Shown here: positions 44,830-53,783 of the stretch, piece after piece
How the letters are laid out: the number at the start of each line of letters is the position of its first letter
Position numbering within the stretch: the first letter of the stretch is position 1
From: Streptomyces ruber
Lineage (GTDB): Bacteria; Actinomycetota; Actinomycetes; Streptomycetales; Streptomycetaceae
Direction of reading: 5' to 3'
NCBI RefSeq assembly: GCF_014648075.1
Contig: NZ_BMQK01000006.1
Span: forward strand, 207,956 to 271,955
Length of the DNA stretch: 64,000 nt
Program-made: the position numbers and the translations under genes
Notes under the pieces: model-generated
Seen by the model: only the letters and a program-made list of their open reading frames with translations
Databases searched by the model: none
Told to the model about the DNA's origin: nothing

Positions 44830-46104
44830 TCAGAGCTTGACCCCGCCCTTGCGCAGATAGGCGACGGGGTCTATGTCGCTGCCGAACCCGGGCCCCGTGC
44901 GGATCTCGAAGTGCAGGTGCGGACCCGAGCTGTTGCCGGTGGACCCGACGCGTCCGATGCGCTGACCGGTGCTCACGCTCTGCCCGGACCTCACGGAGAT
45001 GGCCGACAGATGGGCGTACTGCGAGTACCGGCCGTCGGAGTGCCGGACCACCACCTGGTAGCCGAAGGACCCGCCCCAGCCGGCGGTCACGACCTTCCCG
45101 GACTTCACCGACCGCACGGAGGTGCCGGTGGGCACGGGGAAGTCGACGCCCGTGTGGTAGCCCTTCGACCAGGAGGGTCCGGAGGCGCGGTAGGGCGTGC
45201 CCGTGCCGCCCTTCACCGGGGAGACCATGGACTTGGAGGCCGTGTTCTGCGCGGACGTCACGCCCTTCGCCGCCCCCTCGCTCCCGGTCGTCCTCTCGGC
45301 CTCGGGCGCCTTCCCCGCCTTGGGCGCGGCCTCGGGCGCCTTCTTCTGCCCCTGCCCCGAAGGAGCGCTCTCCGTCGACGCCTTGCCCTCGCCCTTGCCC
45401 TTGCCCTTGCCCGAAGCCTTGTCGTCGGCCTTCGCACCGTCGCGCGCGGGCCGCAGGTTCAGCCGCTGTCCCGGGACGATCAGGTCGGGGTCGGCGCCGA
45501 TCGTCTTGCGGTTGCCCTCGTACAGCCGGCTCCAGCCCCCGGGGACGTCACGGGCGTCGGCGATGCCGTACAGCGTGTCGCCGCGTACGACGGTGTACAT
45601 CTGCGCGCTGCCGGCCTGCGACTGGGGTGTGGTCTGCGGGGTGACGTCCCGCAGGGTGCGCTGGGTCCGGGTCGAGGCCTGTGCGGCGGCCGGGGCGCCC
45701 GACGGGTCGTCCCCCGCGGCCGCCCCGCCGCGGGCGAGTCCCGCCCGGTCCGAGCAGACGGGCCAGGCCCCGGGGCCCTGCCCGTCGAGGACCTTCTCGG
45801 CGACGGCTATCTGCTGCTCCCTGGAGGCCAGGTCCGCGCGCTGCGCGAAGGCCGTGCCGCCGAACTCCTCCCAGGTCGACTGGCTGAACTGCAGGCCGCC
45901 GAAGTAGCCGTTGCCGGTGTTGATGTTCCAGTCGTTGCTCGACTCGCAGGCCGCGACCTTGTTCCAGGTGTCCACGTCGGCCGCCTCCGCGGCTCCGGTG
46001 CCCACGAGGGGAAGCGCCATCCCCGCGCCGCCCGCCGTGACGGTGAGCGAGGCGCGATTGATCCTGTTCGGCTGGTACCGGCGGTGCCGACCGCGTACGG
46101 CCAT
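44830..46104 (-). CDS. Secreted Rpf-like transglycosylase-LysM-M23 endopeptidase
   Basis: A 424-residue exported cell-wall hydrolase. Signal/TM segment at 15-45, then a resuscitation-promoting-factor-like transglycosylase domain (DTWNKVAACESSNDWNINTG, catalytic Glu), one LysM (YTVVRGDTLYGIADARD), a Lys/Ala/Gly-rich linker and a C-terminal M23 peptidase. Zinc ligands are visible in GYHTGVDFPVP and GPHLHFEI. The combination of two peptidoglycan-cleaving activities with LysM is typical of Streptomyces growth and germination proteins. The ATG at 46104 follows GAGGGGG. It is divergent from gnd. Confidence 0.93.
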   Translation of the reverse strand: MAVRGRHRRYQPNRINRASLTVTAGGAGMALPLVGTGAAEAADVDTWNKVAACESSNDWNINTGNGYFGGLQFSQSTWEEFGGTAFAQRADLASREQQIAVAEKVLDGQGPGAWPVCSDRAGLARGGAAAGDDPSGAPAAAQASTRTQRTLRDVTPQTTPQSQAGSAQMYTVVRGDTLYGIADARDVPGGWSRLYEGNRKTIGADPDLIVPGQRLNLRPARDGAKADDKASGKGKGKGEGKASTESAPSGQGQKKAPEAAPKAGKAPEAERTTGSEGAAKGVTSAQNTASKSMVSPVKGGTGTPYRASGPSWSKGYHTGVDFPVPTGTSVRSVKSGKVVTAGWGGSFGYQVVVRHSDGRYSQYAHLSAISVRSGQSVSTGQRIGRVGSTGNSSGPHLHFEIRTGPGFGSDIDPVAYLRKGGVKL

Positions 46105-46577
46105 GAAATGCCCCCTCATGTAGCCAGGAGCCGCAAAGCTAAACGCAGAGAACAGGCCATGACAAGACACCGATCCAGCCGCCGGGGCGCTCGGGATGAC
46201 CGGGAAACGTCCCTCGTCCCGGAAGAAATCCGAGACGCGCGCGGTTCTTCCTGCGTATTCATTCCCCGCAGGCAAGCCGCACGGCACCGTCTGCGTCAGG
46301 ACACACCGGCGGGAGCGCAGCGGCAATATGGCCGAAGAAGTGGTATGGCCGAAGGAGGGCCATGAGCGAGGAGGGCGGACGGACGGAGCGGCAATACTGC
46401 TGACGAGCAAGAACGGCGCTGTCGATCACGCTGACGCCGGATAGACCGATTACCCCGATCACACCTTTTCACCGACATCCCCCGAGATCCCCGTTTCCCC
46501 GGAATGTGCCGCTGCCGACATCACCCACCAGGTCGTCCCGGCACCCCACTTTCCGGTAACCATCAGGAGAACACCGC
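46105..46577. other. Divergent intergenic region, Rpf-like enzyme / gnd
   Basis: 473 bp without a gene. It is AT-richer than its surroundings (about 46320-46560) and holds promoters for both directions. The long leader on the minus side could be regulatory, but I could not match it to a known riboswitch. Confidence 0.4.
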
Positions 46578-48017
46578 ATGAGCAGCACAGCCCAGATCGG
46601 CGTCACCGGCCTCGCGGTCATGGGAAGCAATCTCGCGCGCAACTTCGCGCGCAACGGCTACACGGTGGCCGTGCACAACCGCACCGCGTCGCGCACGCAC
46701 GCGCTGGTGAAGGAGTTCGGACACGAGGGCGACTTCATCGCGGCGGAGACCGCGAAGGAGTTCGTGGCGGCGCTGGAGCGGCCCCGGCGCCTGGTCATCA
46801 TGGTGAAGGCCGGCGGGCCGACCGATGCCGTGATCGAGGAGTTCGCCCCGCTCCTCGAGCCCGGCGACATGATCATCGATGGTGGCAACGCGCACTTCGC
46901 CGACACCCGCCGGCGCGAGGCCGCACTGCGCGAGCAGGGCATCCACTTCGTCGGCACGGGCATCTCCGGCGGCGAGGAGGGCGCCCTGAACGGGCCGAGC
47001 ATCATGCCGGGCGGGTCGGAGGAGTCGTACGCGTCCCTCGGTCCGATGCTGGAGAAGATCTCCGCGAAGGCCGCGGACGGGGCGCCGTGCGTGACGCACG
47101 TCGGCCCGGACGGCGCCGGTCACTTCGTGAAGATGGTGCACAACGGCATCGAGTACGCGGACATGCAACTGATCGCCGAGGCGTACCAGCTGCTGCGCGA
47201 CGTCGCGGGCTACTCCCCCGCGCAGATCGCGGAGATCTTCCGCACCTGGAACACCGGCCGGCTCGACTCGTACCTGATCGAGATCACGGCGGAGGTCCTC
47301 GCCCACGTCGACGCGGCGACCGGCAAGCCGTTCGTGGACGTCGTGCAGGACCAGGCGGAGCAGAAGGGCACCGGCCGCTGGACGGTGCAGATCGCGCTCG
47401 ACCTGGGCGTTCCGGTGTCGGGCATCGCGGAGGCCACGTTCGCGCGCTCCCTGTCGGGGCACGCGGCGCTGCGCGAGGCGTCGCGCTCCCTCGCCGGCCC
47501 GACGGCCACCGCGCTGAGCGAGGCGGAGGCGGCCGCGTTCGCGGACCGGGTGGAGCAGGCGCTGTACGCGTCGAAGATCGTGTCGTACACGCAGGGCTTC
47601 CACGAGATCGCCGCGGGCAGCGAGGAGTACGGCTGGGACATCGACCTGGGCGCCGTCGCCTCCATCTGGCGCGGCGGCTGCATCATCCGGGCGGCGTTCC
47701 TGGACCGCATCCGCGCCGCCTACGACGCCCGGCCGGACCTGCCCAGCCTGCTCTCCGACGAGACGTTCGCCCAGGAGATCGCGGCGGCTCAGGACGACTG
47801 GCGCGAGGTACTGGTCGCGGCCACCCGCCAGGGCGTGCCGACGCCCGGCTTCTCGGCGGCGCTCGCCTACTACGACGCCCTGCGCGCCGAGCGGCTGCCC
47901 GCCGCCCTGGTCCAGGGGCAGCGGGACTACTTCGGGGCACACACCTACCGGCGCACCGACCGCGAGGGCGCGTTCCACACGCTGTGGGGCGGCGACCGCT
48001 CCGAGGTCGAGGCCTGA
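46578..48017 (+). CDS. gnd: 6-phosphogluconate dehydrogenase (decarboxylating)
   Basis: A 479-residue NADP-dependent enzyme of the oxidative pentose phosphate pathway, converting 6-phosphogluconate to ribulose-5-phosphate with CO2. The cofactor site is GVTGLAVMGSNLARNFA with NRT after strand beta-2. The substrate site is IDGGNAHFADT and GISGGEEGALNGPSIMPGG, and the catalytic Lys-x-x-His-Asn is FVKMVHNGIEYADMQ. The length equals the long (enteric-type) form. The ATG at 46578 follows CAGGAGA. Monocistronic, followed by a strong hairpin at 48156. Confidence 0.97.
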   Translation: MSSTAQIGVTGLAVMGSNLARNFARNGYTVAVHNRTASRTHALVKEFGHEGDFIAAETAKEFVAALERPRRLVIMVKAGGPTDAVIEEFAPLLEPGDMIIDGGNAHFADTRRREAALREQGIHFVGTGISGGEEGALNGPSIMPGGSEESYASLGPMLEKISAKAADGAPCVTHVGPDGAGHFVKMVHNGIEYADMQLIAEAYQLLRDVAGYSPAQIAEIFRTWNTGRLDSYLIEITAEVLAHVDAATGKPFVDVVQDQAEQKGTGRWTVQIALDLGVPVSGIAEATFARSLSGHAALREASRSLAGPTATALSEAEAAAFADRVEQALYASKIVSYTQGFHEIAAGSEEYGWDIDLGAVASIWRGGCIIRAAFLDRIRAAYDARPDLPSLLSDETFAQEIAAAQDDWREVLVAATRQGVPTPGFSAALAYYDALRAERLPAALVQGQRDYFGAHTYRRTDREGAFHTLWGGDRSEVEA

Positions 48018-48155
48018 CGAGCGGCGCCTGGTTCGGCGCCTGGGCCGTCCGATCGGTGCGGGCCGCACGACCGGCGCGGGCCTGTCCGACCGGCGCGGGC
48101 CCGTCCGACCGGCGCGGGCCGGCCGGTGACCGGACCGGCCCTGGTGCGGGTACGG

Positions 48156-48194
48156 CGGTGGCCCGGGCGCGGAAAGTTCGCGCCCGGGCCACCG
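48156..48194 (+). terminator. Terminator downstream of gnd
   Basis: A 16-bp perfect stem (CGGTGGCCCGGGCGCG and its complement) with a 7-nt loop, followed by CCTTTT. Confidence 0.75.
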
Positions 48195-48378
48195 GCCTTT
48201 TCGTACGTGGCGATCGGGCGTCCGCTCAGGTGCGCAGCGCCCCGGGTCCGGGGTCGGCCCGGGGTTCGGGCACCCGGCCGGCGGGCCCTTGAGCCCGGCG
48301 CGGGCCGGTAGCCGGACCTGCCGGTGAACGGACCGGACCTGGCCCGGTCATGCCGGCGGCCCGAGCGCGGCGCGGGCC

Positions 48379-48436
48379 CGGACGGGCCGGGGGCCCGGGT
48401 GCGGGAATGTCCGCACCCGGGCCCCCGGCCCGTCCG
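48379..48436. terminator. 26-bp perfect hairpin
   Basis: The arms 48379-48404 and 48411-48436 are perfectly complementary over 26 bp with a GAATGT loop. It is located just past the stop of the proline-rich gene, so it probably terminates that transcript. The stem is unusually long and all but two pairs are G:C. Confidence 0.8.
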
Positions 48437-48458
48437 TCCGCGGCGATCCGGTGTCCGC

Positions 48459-48770
48459 TCAGGTGTGCAGCGGGCCCGGGTCGGGGGTCGGCCCGGGGCC
48501 GGGCGGGGCCGGGTCCGGGCCGGGACCCGGGGGAATCGGGTCCGGGTCCGGCGCCGGCGGGACGGGGTCCGGAGCGGGACCCGGCGGAACCGGGTCGGGG
48601 CTCGGACCGGGCGGGACCGGGTCTGGGCTCGGACCGGGCGGGACCGGGTCTGGCTTCGGCCCCGGTGGGGTCGGGTTCGGCGGAGCGGGTTCCGGGCCGG
48701 GACCGGGAGGACCCGGCGTGGGCCCGGGCGTGGGTCCCGGCGGCACGGGGTCGGGATACGGATTAGTCAT
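48459..48770 (-). CDS. Small proline-rich repeat protein
   Basis: 103 residues, about half proline, built from degenerate PSPDPVPPG/PAPDPVPPA repeats (residues about 35-80) after a short start MTNPYPDPVPPG. No signal peptide or membrane segment. The ATG at 48770 has GGGAGG at ideal spacing, which supports real translation. The DNA repeat (30-nt period, GGACCGGGCGGGACCGGGTC type) will be length-variable. Function unknown; possibly a disordered or surface-binding peptide. The opposite-strand reading (Gly-rich) is a shadow. Confidence 0.65.
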   Translation of the reverse strand: MTNPYPDPVPPGPTPGPTPGPPGPGPEPAPPNPTPPGPKPDPVPPGPSPDPVPPGPSPDPVPPGPAPDPVPPAPDPDPIPPGPGPDPAPPGPGPTPDPGPLHT

Positions 48771-48913
48771 GGGTCCTCCCGCCATTCACTGCGTCGGCTC
48801 TGGACCTTTCCCCGGTTACCCCCGTGCCGCGCGCACACTCACTCCGTGGCGGGACGAATGATCCGCCGTGCGGCCCGGTCCCGCACCTGGGCACCGTGCC
48901 CCGGTCGCGGCGC

Positions 48914-49333
48914 TCAGACCGCGGCGGCCTGCGGGCTGCGCTCCTGGTCCGTACCGGGTACCGGCTCGGAAGGGTCCGCGCCCAGCGCCACGATCCGGTT
49001 GTCACCGTCCACGTGCACGACCCGCGGCTTCAGGGTGCGTGCCTCGGCGTCGGTCACCTGGGCGTAGCTGATGATGATCACCAGGTCGCCGGGGTGGACG
49101 AGGTGGGCGGCGGCCCCGTTGATCCCGATGACCCCCGAGCCCCGCTCGCCCTCGATGACGTACGTCTCCAGCCGGGCGCCATTGGTGATGTCGACGATGT
49201 GCACGAGCTCGCCGGGCAACAGGTCGGCCGCGTCGAGCAGATCGGCGTCGATGGTCACGGACCCGACGTAGTGCAGGTCGGCCTGGGTCACGGTGGCCCG
49301 GTGGATCTTGGACTTGAACAGAGTACGCAGCAC
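48914..49333 (-). CDS. panD: Aspartate 1-decarboxylase precursor
   Basis: A 139-residue pyruvoyl enzyme making beta-alanine from L-aspartate for pantothenate and CoA. The self-cleavage site is Gly24-Ser25 in HYVGSVTID; the motif TNGARLETYVIEGERGSGVIG and the GAAAHLVHPGDLVIIISYAQ block follow. The start is GTG 49333 after CAGGAG; an upstream open frame has no homology. The 15-residue C-terminal tail (PVPGTDQERSPQAAAV) is longer than in E. coli. It is monocistronic and at the edge of the decayed accessory zone. Confidence 0.95.
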   Translation of the reverse strand: MLRTLFKSKIHRATVTQADLHYVGSVTIDADLLDAADLLPGELVHIVDITNGARLETYVIEGERGSGVIGINGAAAHLVHPGDLVIIISYAQVTDAEARTLKPRVVHVDGDNRIVALGADPSEPVPGTDQERSPQAAAV

Positions 49334-49908
49334 TTTTGGACTCCTGGAAGACGGCTCCCTGCCCGCTTTGTGCAGGTCAAGGGCTGTCTTTACTGTACAC
49401 GGGCACGCCTCCCGGTCGAAGACCTTGCAGAACATCGTGCACCGTACCGAGCGGGCTTCCCACCTGGGCTTCTGTGCGAGGCAGGCTGTGGTGACGCCGC
49501 AGACCAGGCGCTTGTCCGGGTAGCCGTCTCGGACAGTTCGGGGACTGATGCCGATCAGATGCCGACTTACCTGACGGAACATCAGGAACGGGAGAGGTGG
49601 GGAACGAGCGACTCGGCCACGCCCACACCAGCCCCGCGAGCTGCGGAATCAGGATGAAACGGTCCCATTGCCGACCGTACCGGCCCACCGCCGACCGTAC
49701 CGACCGCTCGCCGGCCGTCGTTCCCGAACGGTCCTCGGCCGACGGTCCCTCACTCGCACCTGGGACAATGGCGATCAGTCACAGCGGGGCGGCGCGATCG
49801 GTTGCGCACCGTTCTCGCCGCGGCTGGAGAGGACGGTGCTCGGCGACGGTGTGGCTGAGGGCGGCGATGCCGTCGGAAGACGGGCTGAGATACGGAGTGC
49901 TGCTGTTC
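49334..49908. other. Intergenic region with gene remnant
   Basis: 575 bp with no intact gene. On the minus strand, 49600-49690 encodes a short in-frame remnant, QWDRFILIPQLAGL. The same peptide is encoded on the plus strand after the xylanase gene, so the two copies form an inverted repeat (see 49628-49670). Confidence 0.5.
49628..49670. repeat. 43-bp inverted repeat, left copy
   Basis: Reverse-complementary to 51651-51693 with one mismatch in 43. Both copies encode QWDRFILIPQLAGL when read outward from the xylanase gene, so they are probably duplicated remnants of one gene or element and not classical IS ends. Confidence 0.85.
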
Positions 49909-51627
49909 ATGCGGTTTCGAAAGGGCGCTGTCATCGCGGTTGTGTGTGCCTTGGTCGCTGGTGTCTCGGGGGACCGTGCCGGCACCTCCGTGCCCGCGGG
50001 GGGACCTGTGGAGGACCTCCTGAACGGCAGGGACTGGGCTCACTTCGCCGGCGGGAAGCCCACGCACGCAGGGGTACGAATCACACCCCTCGACCGGCGC
50101 ATCACACGCCAGGACGGTACCGGCGGACAGCCGAACCCACCGGTGAACCTGCGCGGTCCCCACATGGTGTTCCGAGGGGATGTCCGGATCGAAGCCGGCC
50201 TGCGGCGCACGGATGACACGGATGCCTACCTGCATCTGTACGGTGAGACGCCGGTCATCTACGACGAATGGCGCTACGAACGGCGCGGCGTGCGCATCGG
50301 CGTGGTCGGCGGGAGGCTCCGGATCGACCGCTGGGACGGGGACTCCGACAGACCTGCGATGACCCGGACCTTCGGGAGCGGCCTGGGGCTCGAAGTCCGC
50401 CTCGCCGTCGAAGTCCGCGCAAACAGGCTTGTGCTGGAGGCCGACGGCAGGGTCGTGGGAACCGTTCCCGCGCGGGACGTCTTCGGCAGTGGCCGCATCT
50501 GGTTCGGCGCGGATGCGGGAGCCCGCGGGAAGGGCTGGACCCTCAGCGATCTCCACGCGCGGTCACTGGGACGGGGCCGGATGTCCGTCGTGGACGCGCC
50601 TGGCCTGCGAGTGCCCCGGTCCAGCGATGCGATGCGTGATCTGGCGGCGGTTCTCCCACGCCCGATCCGTATGGGAACCGCCCTGGCCGCGGGGCCCTTG
50701 CTGACTGACAGCGCCTACCGCCGGACGGCGGGTGAGGAGTTCTCCATGCTGACGCCGGAGAACGACTTCAAGCCGCAGTTCGTCCAGCCTCGACGCGGCG
50801 TGTTCGCGTTCGCGGAAGGCGATGTCTTGGTGGACTTCGCCGAGGCCAACAGGATGAAGGTGCACGCCCACACCCTCGTCTGGTTCGAAGCCCTGCCCGC
50901 ATGGATGCGCGCCGAGATGACGCACGGGCAACGCAGGCGCGTCATGGTGGAGCACATACGCGCGGTAGCGGGCCACTTCCGGGGGAAGGTGGCGGAATGG
51001 GACGTGGTGAACGAGCCCATGTCCGACGAGGATGAGGACTACTCCAACGGCAACCGGGGCGTGCGGCCACAGTTGTGGTTCGAAGCGATGGGTGAGCAGT
51101 ACATCGACATCGCCTTCCATGCTGCCCGCGAGGCCGACCCGCACGCGGTGCTGTACCTCAACGAGTACGGGGTGGAGGAGGACGGTCCACGCTGGGATGC
51201 CCTCTACGCGCTGCTGATCCGGTTGAAGGAACGGGGCGTTCCGATCGATGGCGTCGGTTTCCAGGACCACGAGTACGCCGTCGGCGACCGTACCGACCCC
51301 GAGGTCTTCCGACGCAAGGTCCGGGCTTTGGCCGGGCTCGGCCTGAAGGCCCGGGTCTCGGAGGCGGACGTCCTCGTCGACGAGGACGAAGAGGACGTCC
51401 AGGCCCGCCAGCTGGCGGGGAAACTCGCGGTCTGCGGCGAAGAACCCAACTGCACCTCGTTCTCGACCTGGGGTTTCACCGACAAGTACGGCTCCACGGC
51501 TGACCTGCGACACTATCCCCCGAGTCCGGGGAACGCTCTTCCCTGGGACGCGACGTACGAGGCGAAACCCGCCTACTGGGCACTGCGTGACGTCCTGGAC
51601 GACGCTCGCCGCTCAGGTACTGGATAG
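49909..51627 (+). CDS. Secreted GH10 endo-1,4-beta-xylanase-like enzyme
   Basis: About 572 residues. Signal peptide (MRFRKGAVIAVVCALVAG), an N-terminal beta-rich module (about 30-225, concanavalin/CBM-like), then a GH10 TIM barrel. The acid/base Glu is in WDVVNEPMSDED and the nucleophile is probably Glu in LKARVSEADV (usually TELD). The end motif FSTWGFTDKYG is typical of GH10. The ribosome site before ATG 49909 is poor; GTG 49897 and ATG 49867 in frame are alternatives. Codon bias is less extreme than neighbours, and a 43-bp inverted repeat flanks the gene, so it may have been acquired. Confidence 0.85.
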   Translation: MRFRKGAVIAVVCALVAGVSGDRAGTSVPAGGPVEDLLNGRDWAHFAGGKPTHAGVRITPLDRRITRQDGTGGQPNPPVNLRGPHMVFRGDVRIEAGLRRTDDTDAYLHLYGETPVIYDEWRYERRGVRIGVVGGRLRIDRWDGDSDRPAMTRTFGSGLGLEVRLAVEVRANRLVLEADGRVVGTVPARDVFGSGRIWFGADAGARGKGWTLSDLHARSLGRGRMSVVDAPGLRVPRSSDAMRDLAAVLPRPIRMGTALAAGPLLTDSAYRRTAGEEFSMLTPENDFKPQFVQPRRGVFAFAEGDVLVDFAEANRMKVHAHTLVWFEALPAWMRAEMTHGQRRRVMVEHIRAVAGHFRGKVAEWDVVNEPMSDEDEDYSNGNRGVRPQLWFEAMGEQYIDIAFHAAREADPHAVLYLNEYGVEEDGPRWDALYALLIRLKERGVPIDGVGFQDHEYAVGDRTDPEVFRRKVRALAGLGLKARVSEADVLVDEDEEDVQARQLAGKLAVCGEEPNCTSFSTWGFTDKYGSTADLRHYPPSPGNALPWDATYEAKPAYWALRDVLDDARRSGTG

Positions 51628-51650
51628 GTACGGCGAACACCGCGAACGAC

Positions 51651-51693
51651 CAGTGGGACCGTTTCATCCTGATTCCGCAGCTCGCGGGGCTGG
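51651..51693. repeat. 43-bp inverted repeat, right copy
   Basis: Partner of 49628-49670 in opposite orientation, beginning 24 bp after the xylanase stop. Confidence 0.85.
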
Positions 51694-51741
51694 GGGTGGG
51701 GCTGGTGCGGTCCGGGAGCGACGGATTCCCGCCGGTCGGCA

Positions 51742-51989
51742 TCATGACCACTGCGGGGGTGATCGTCGGTCACCTCTGGACCCGGTGTTCGCGAGGACGA
51801 GGAGGGCCCGCAGGAGGGTGGTCGCGTGGCGGGCGTTCGTGCGGACCTTGGTCAGGATGCGCCAAGACTTGAGGTGGGCGAACCCGTGCTCGACGGCGGC
51901 GCGTTCGCGGCTGACCAGCCGGTTCGCTTCCTTCTCGGCATCGGTGAGTTGGTGGCTCCGGGTGGCCTTGCGGCCGGTGATGATCATGG
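51742..51989 (-). mobile_element. Transposase C-terminal fragment (IS5-like DDE family)
   Basis: Encodes about the last 80 residues of a DDE_Tnp_4-like transposase: NRLVSRERAAVEHGFAHLKS, RILTKVRTNARHATTLLRAL. No catalytic Asp residues, no full-length element and no clear terminal inverted repeats remain. It probably marks an old insertion followed by deletion. Confidence 0.7.
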
Positions 51990-52236
51990 GGTCGTCGTGG
52001 CGGAAACCGGCCAGTCCGACTCCGGCACCGGACTGGAAGGCCTGCCAGTCGACGAGGGCGGCGTGCACTTCCTGGTGACGGGCCAGGACGTGTACGTCGT
52101 AACGGGACAGGCGGACGACGGGGCCGGCTTCGCGCAACCGCCGGTGCAGCGGCTCGGGGTGTGCCAGGCACTCGGCGGCGAACGGGTCGGCGTCACTGAT
52201 CGGTGGCGACGCGGGAACGGCTGCTGTCTCGGTCAT
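51742..52236 (-). pseudogene. Chimeric remnant: cytochrome P450 N-terminus fused to transposase C-terminus
   Basis: A 164-codon open frame made of two unrelated parts. Residues about 1-82 (EPLHRRLREAGPVVRLSRYD, VLARHQEVHAALVDWQAF, GVGLAGFRHDD) are the N-terminus of a class I P450 similar to aromatic-acid O-demethylases. From about residue 85 it reads LTDAEKEANRLVSRERAAVE, then HGFAHLKSWRIL, the end of a DDE-type transposase. No heme loop is present. The ATG at 52236 keeps a GGAG box, so the chimera may still be translated. The junction lies near 51985-51990. Confidence 0.8.
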
Positions 52237-52336
52237 GGCGGCTCCATGAAAGGCGGCTCGGGTCGGAGGAGTTCGAGGCGGCGGTGATCGCGGGTTCGGC
52301 AGCACGCGGCTCAGGTCGGCTGCCGGTCGAGAACGC

Positions 52337-53005
52337 TCAGAGGTCCAGGACCAGGCGGTCGGAGCGCGAGCGCGACACGCAGGGCATCACGCGGTCGCCC
52401 GCCGCGCGTTCATGGTCGGCCAGGACCGCGTCCCGGTGGTCGGGGGTGCCCTCCAGCACCGGGACGAGAAAGGTGCCGCAGGTTCCCTGTTCGCAGGAGG
52501 ACAGCACCTCGGCGCCGGCCCCGCGCACAGCCTGCAGCACGGAGACGTCCGGGGTGACGGTCACCGTACGGCCGGTGCGCCGCAGTTCCACCTCGAAGGG
52601 CGTCCGGCGCACGGGCTCGGACCGGTCCGCGGCGGTGAACCGTTCGGTACGCAGGCTGTGGCCGGGCCAGTGGGCACACGCCTCCCGGACTGCGGCCAGG
52701 AGAGGGGCCGGACCGCAGCAGTACACCTTGGTCGCGGACAGCGGTTCGTTCAGCCACGCGGCCAGGTCCAGCGGGCCGCACTCGTCCTGGGGGTCGAGGT
52801 GCACGCGGCCGCCGCAGGCGTGCGTGAGGTCCGCGCGGAACGCCATCGAGGCGCGGGTACGGCCGTCGTACAGCAACTGCCGCTCAGCGCCCGTCATTTC
52901 GACTTGCCGGATCATCGGCAGCAGCGGGGTGATCCCGATGCCGCCCGCGATGAACAGGCAGCGGTCGGCCGGCACCAGGGGAAAGTGGTCCTTCACTGAT
53001 GCTTG
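52337..53005 (-). pseudogene. Truncated phthalate-dioxygenase-reductase-like oxidoreductase
   Basis: Keeps the NAD-binding part (FPLVPADRCLFIAGGIGITP, CGPAPLLAAVREAC) and a C-terminal plant-type ferredoxin domain, but the N-terminal flavin domain (about 110 residues) is missing. The Fe-S loop reads SSCEQGTCGTF where CxxxxCxxC is expected, so the third cluster ligand is Phe. The sequence upstream of about 53005 is unrelated. Together with the broken P450 next door it is probably the remains of a P450-reductase pair. Confidence 0.75.
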
Positions 53006-53171
53006 CGGTACGCAGAGAGAGGTCACCCGCCCTGCCCGTGCCTGATCTTGTATCAGCCCCGTTTCCCGGCTGCGCCCACTCTGTCTGCCCCACCTGACGT
53101 ACCGTCCGGTATGCTCGGGCGCCCGGCAGTCCGCGTCCTGCGGGCGACGACGCTTGCGAAGGGGGCATCTC

Positions 53172-53549
53172 GTGGCGGTCGATCCCACTGGCGCCCGGCT
53201 GAAGAACCTGCTCGCCGAGGATCCCGGCGGCCCGGTGACGATGCTCAACCTGCTGCGCTTCGCGCCGGGCGGCAGGGCACTGTGCGACGAGTACGCACGG
53301 CATCTGCGAGAAACGTTCCTTCCCCGTTACGGCGGGCAGGTGCTGTACGCCGGGACCGGCGGTGCCGCACTGGTGGCCGAGGACGGCCAGGCGTGGGACG
53401 CGGTGATCCTCGTGCGCTACCCGGACCGCAAGGCGTTCAGCCGCATGGTGGCCGATCCCGAGTACCAGGCCGTGACGGAGTTGCGCACCCGCGCACTGTC
53501 GGAGGCGGTGCTCCAGCCCACGACGGAGTGGCTCCAGCCCACGGAGTGA
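53172..53549 (+). CDS. DUF1330-family protein
   Basis: 125 residues with a ferredoxin-like alpha/beta-barrel (dimeric ABM-like) fold: PVTMLNLLRFAPGG near the start and AVILVRYPDRKAFSRMVADP in the second half, the usual DUF1330 pattern. The GTG at 53172 follows AAGGGGG. Function in the family is unknown. It is an isolated gene in the accessory zone, divergent from the decayed reductase. Confidence 0.82.
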   Translation: MAVDPTGARLKNLLAEDPGGPVTMLNLLRFAPGGRALCDEYARHLRETFLPRYGGQVLYAGTGGAALVAEDGQAWDAVILVRYPDRKAFSRMVADPEYQAVTELRTRALSEAVLQPTTEWLQPTE

Positions 53550-53783
53550 CGTCCGGGCACGGGTACGGACGCCGAAGACGCCTGAACGGACGGCCCGCCG
53601 CGCCCGGCCACACCGACCCTGGACTCCAGGATCGGCCCTCGGTGTCGGGCGCCACCTGTATGCCGCCTGCAGAAGGCTTGAAGGGCGACGCCGGCGCTGC
53701 AGCAGTTCAGGCGGGCAGGCGGTGGACACCTCGGCCGAACGGGCATGCGGAACCACGGAGTTCCCGCCACGAGGTGCCGACGG

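Larger units (their letters stand above)
48018..48458. other. Repeat-rich spacer after gnd
   Basis: 441 bp with three copies of CGACCGGCGCGGGCC (about 48070-48120), two long hairpins and a duplicated segment: 48156-48275 resembles 48379-48500. No gene was recognised. The first copy looks like a decayed 3' end plus terminator of the adjacent proline-rich gene. Confidence 0.6.

Noticed and set aside
46105..46577. ydaO (c-di-AMP) riboswitch before the Rpf-like gene
   Set aside because: Such riboswitches control some Streptomyces rpf genes, but I could not match the conserved aptamer segments here. A covariance-model search with Rfam RF00379 would settle it.
49628..51693. Composite transposon or IS carrying the xylanase gene
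   Set aside because: The 43-bp inverted repeats encode part of a protein, no complete transposase is enclosed, and target-site duplications were not evident.
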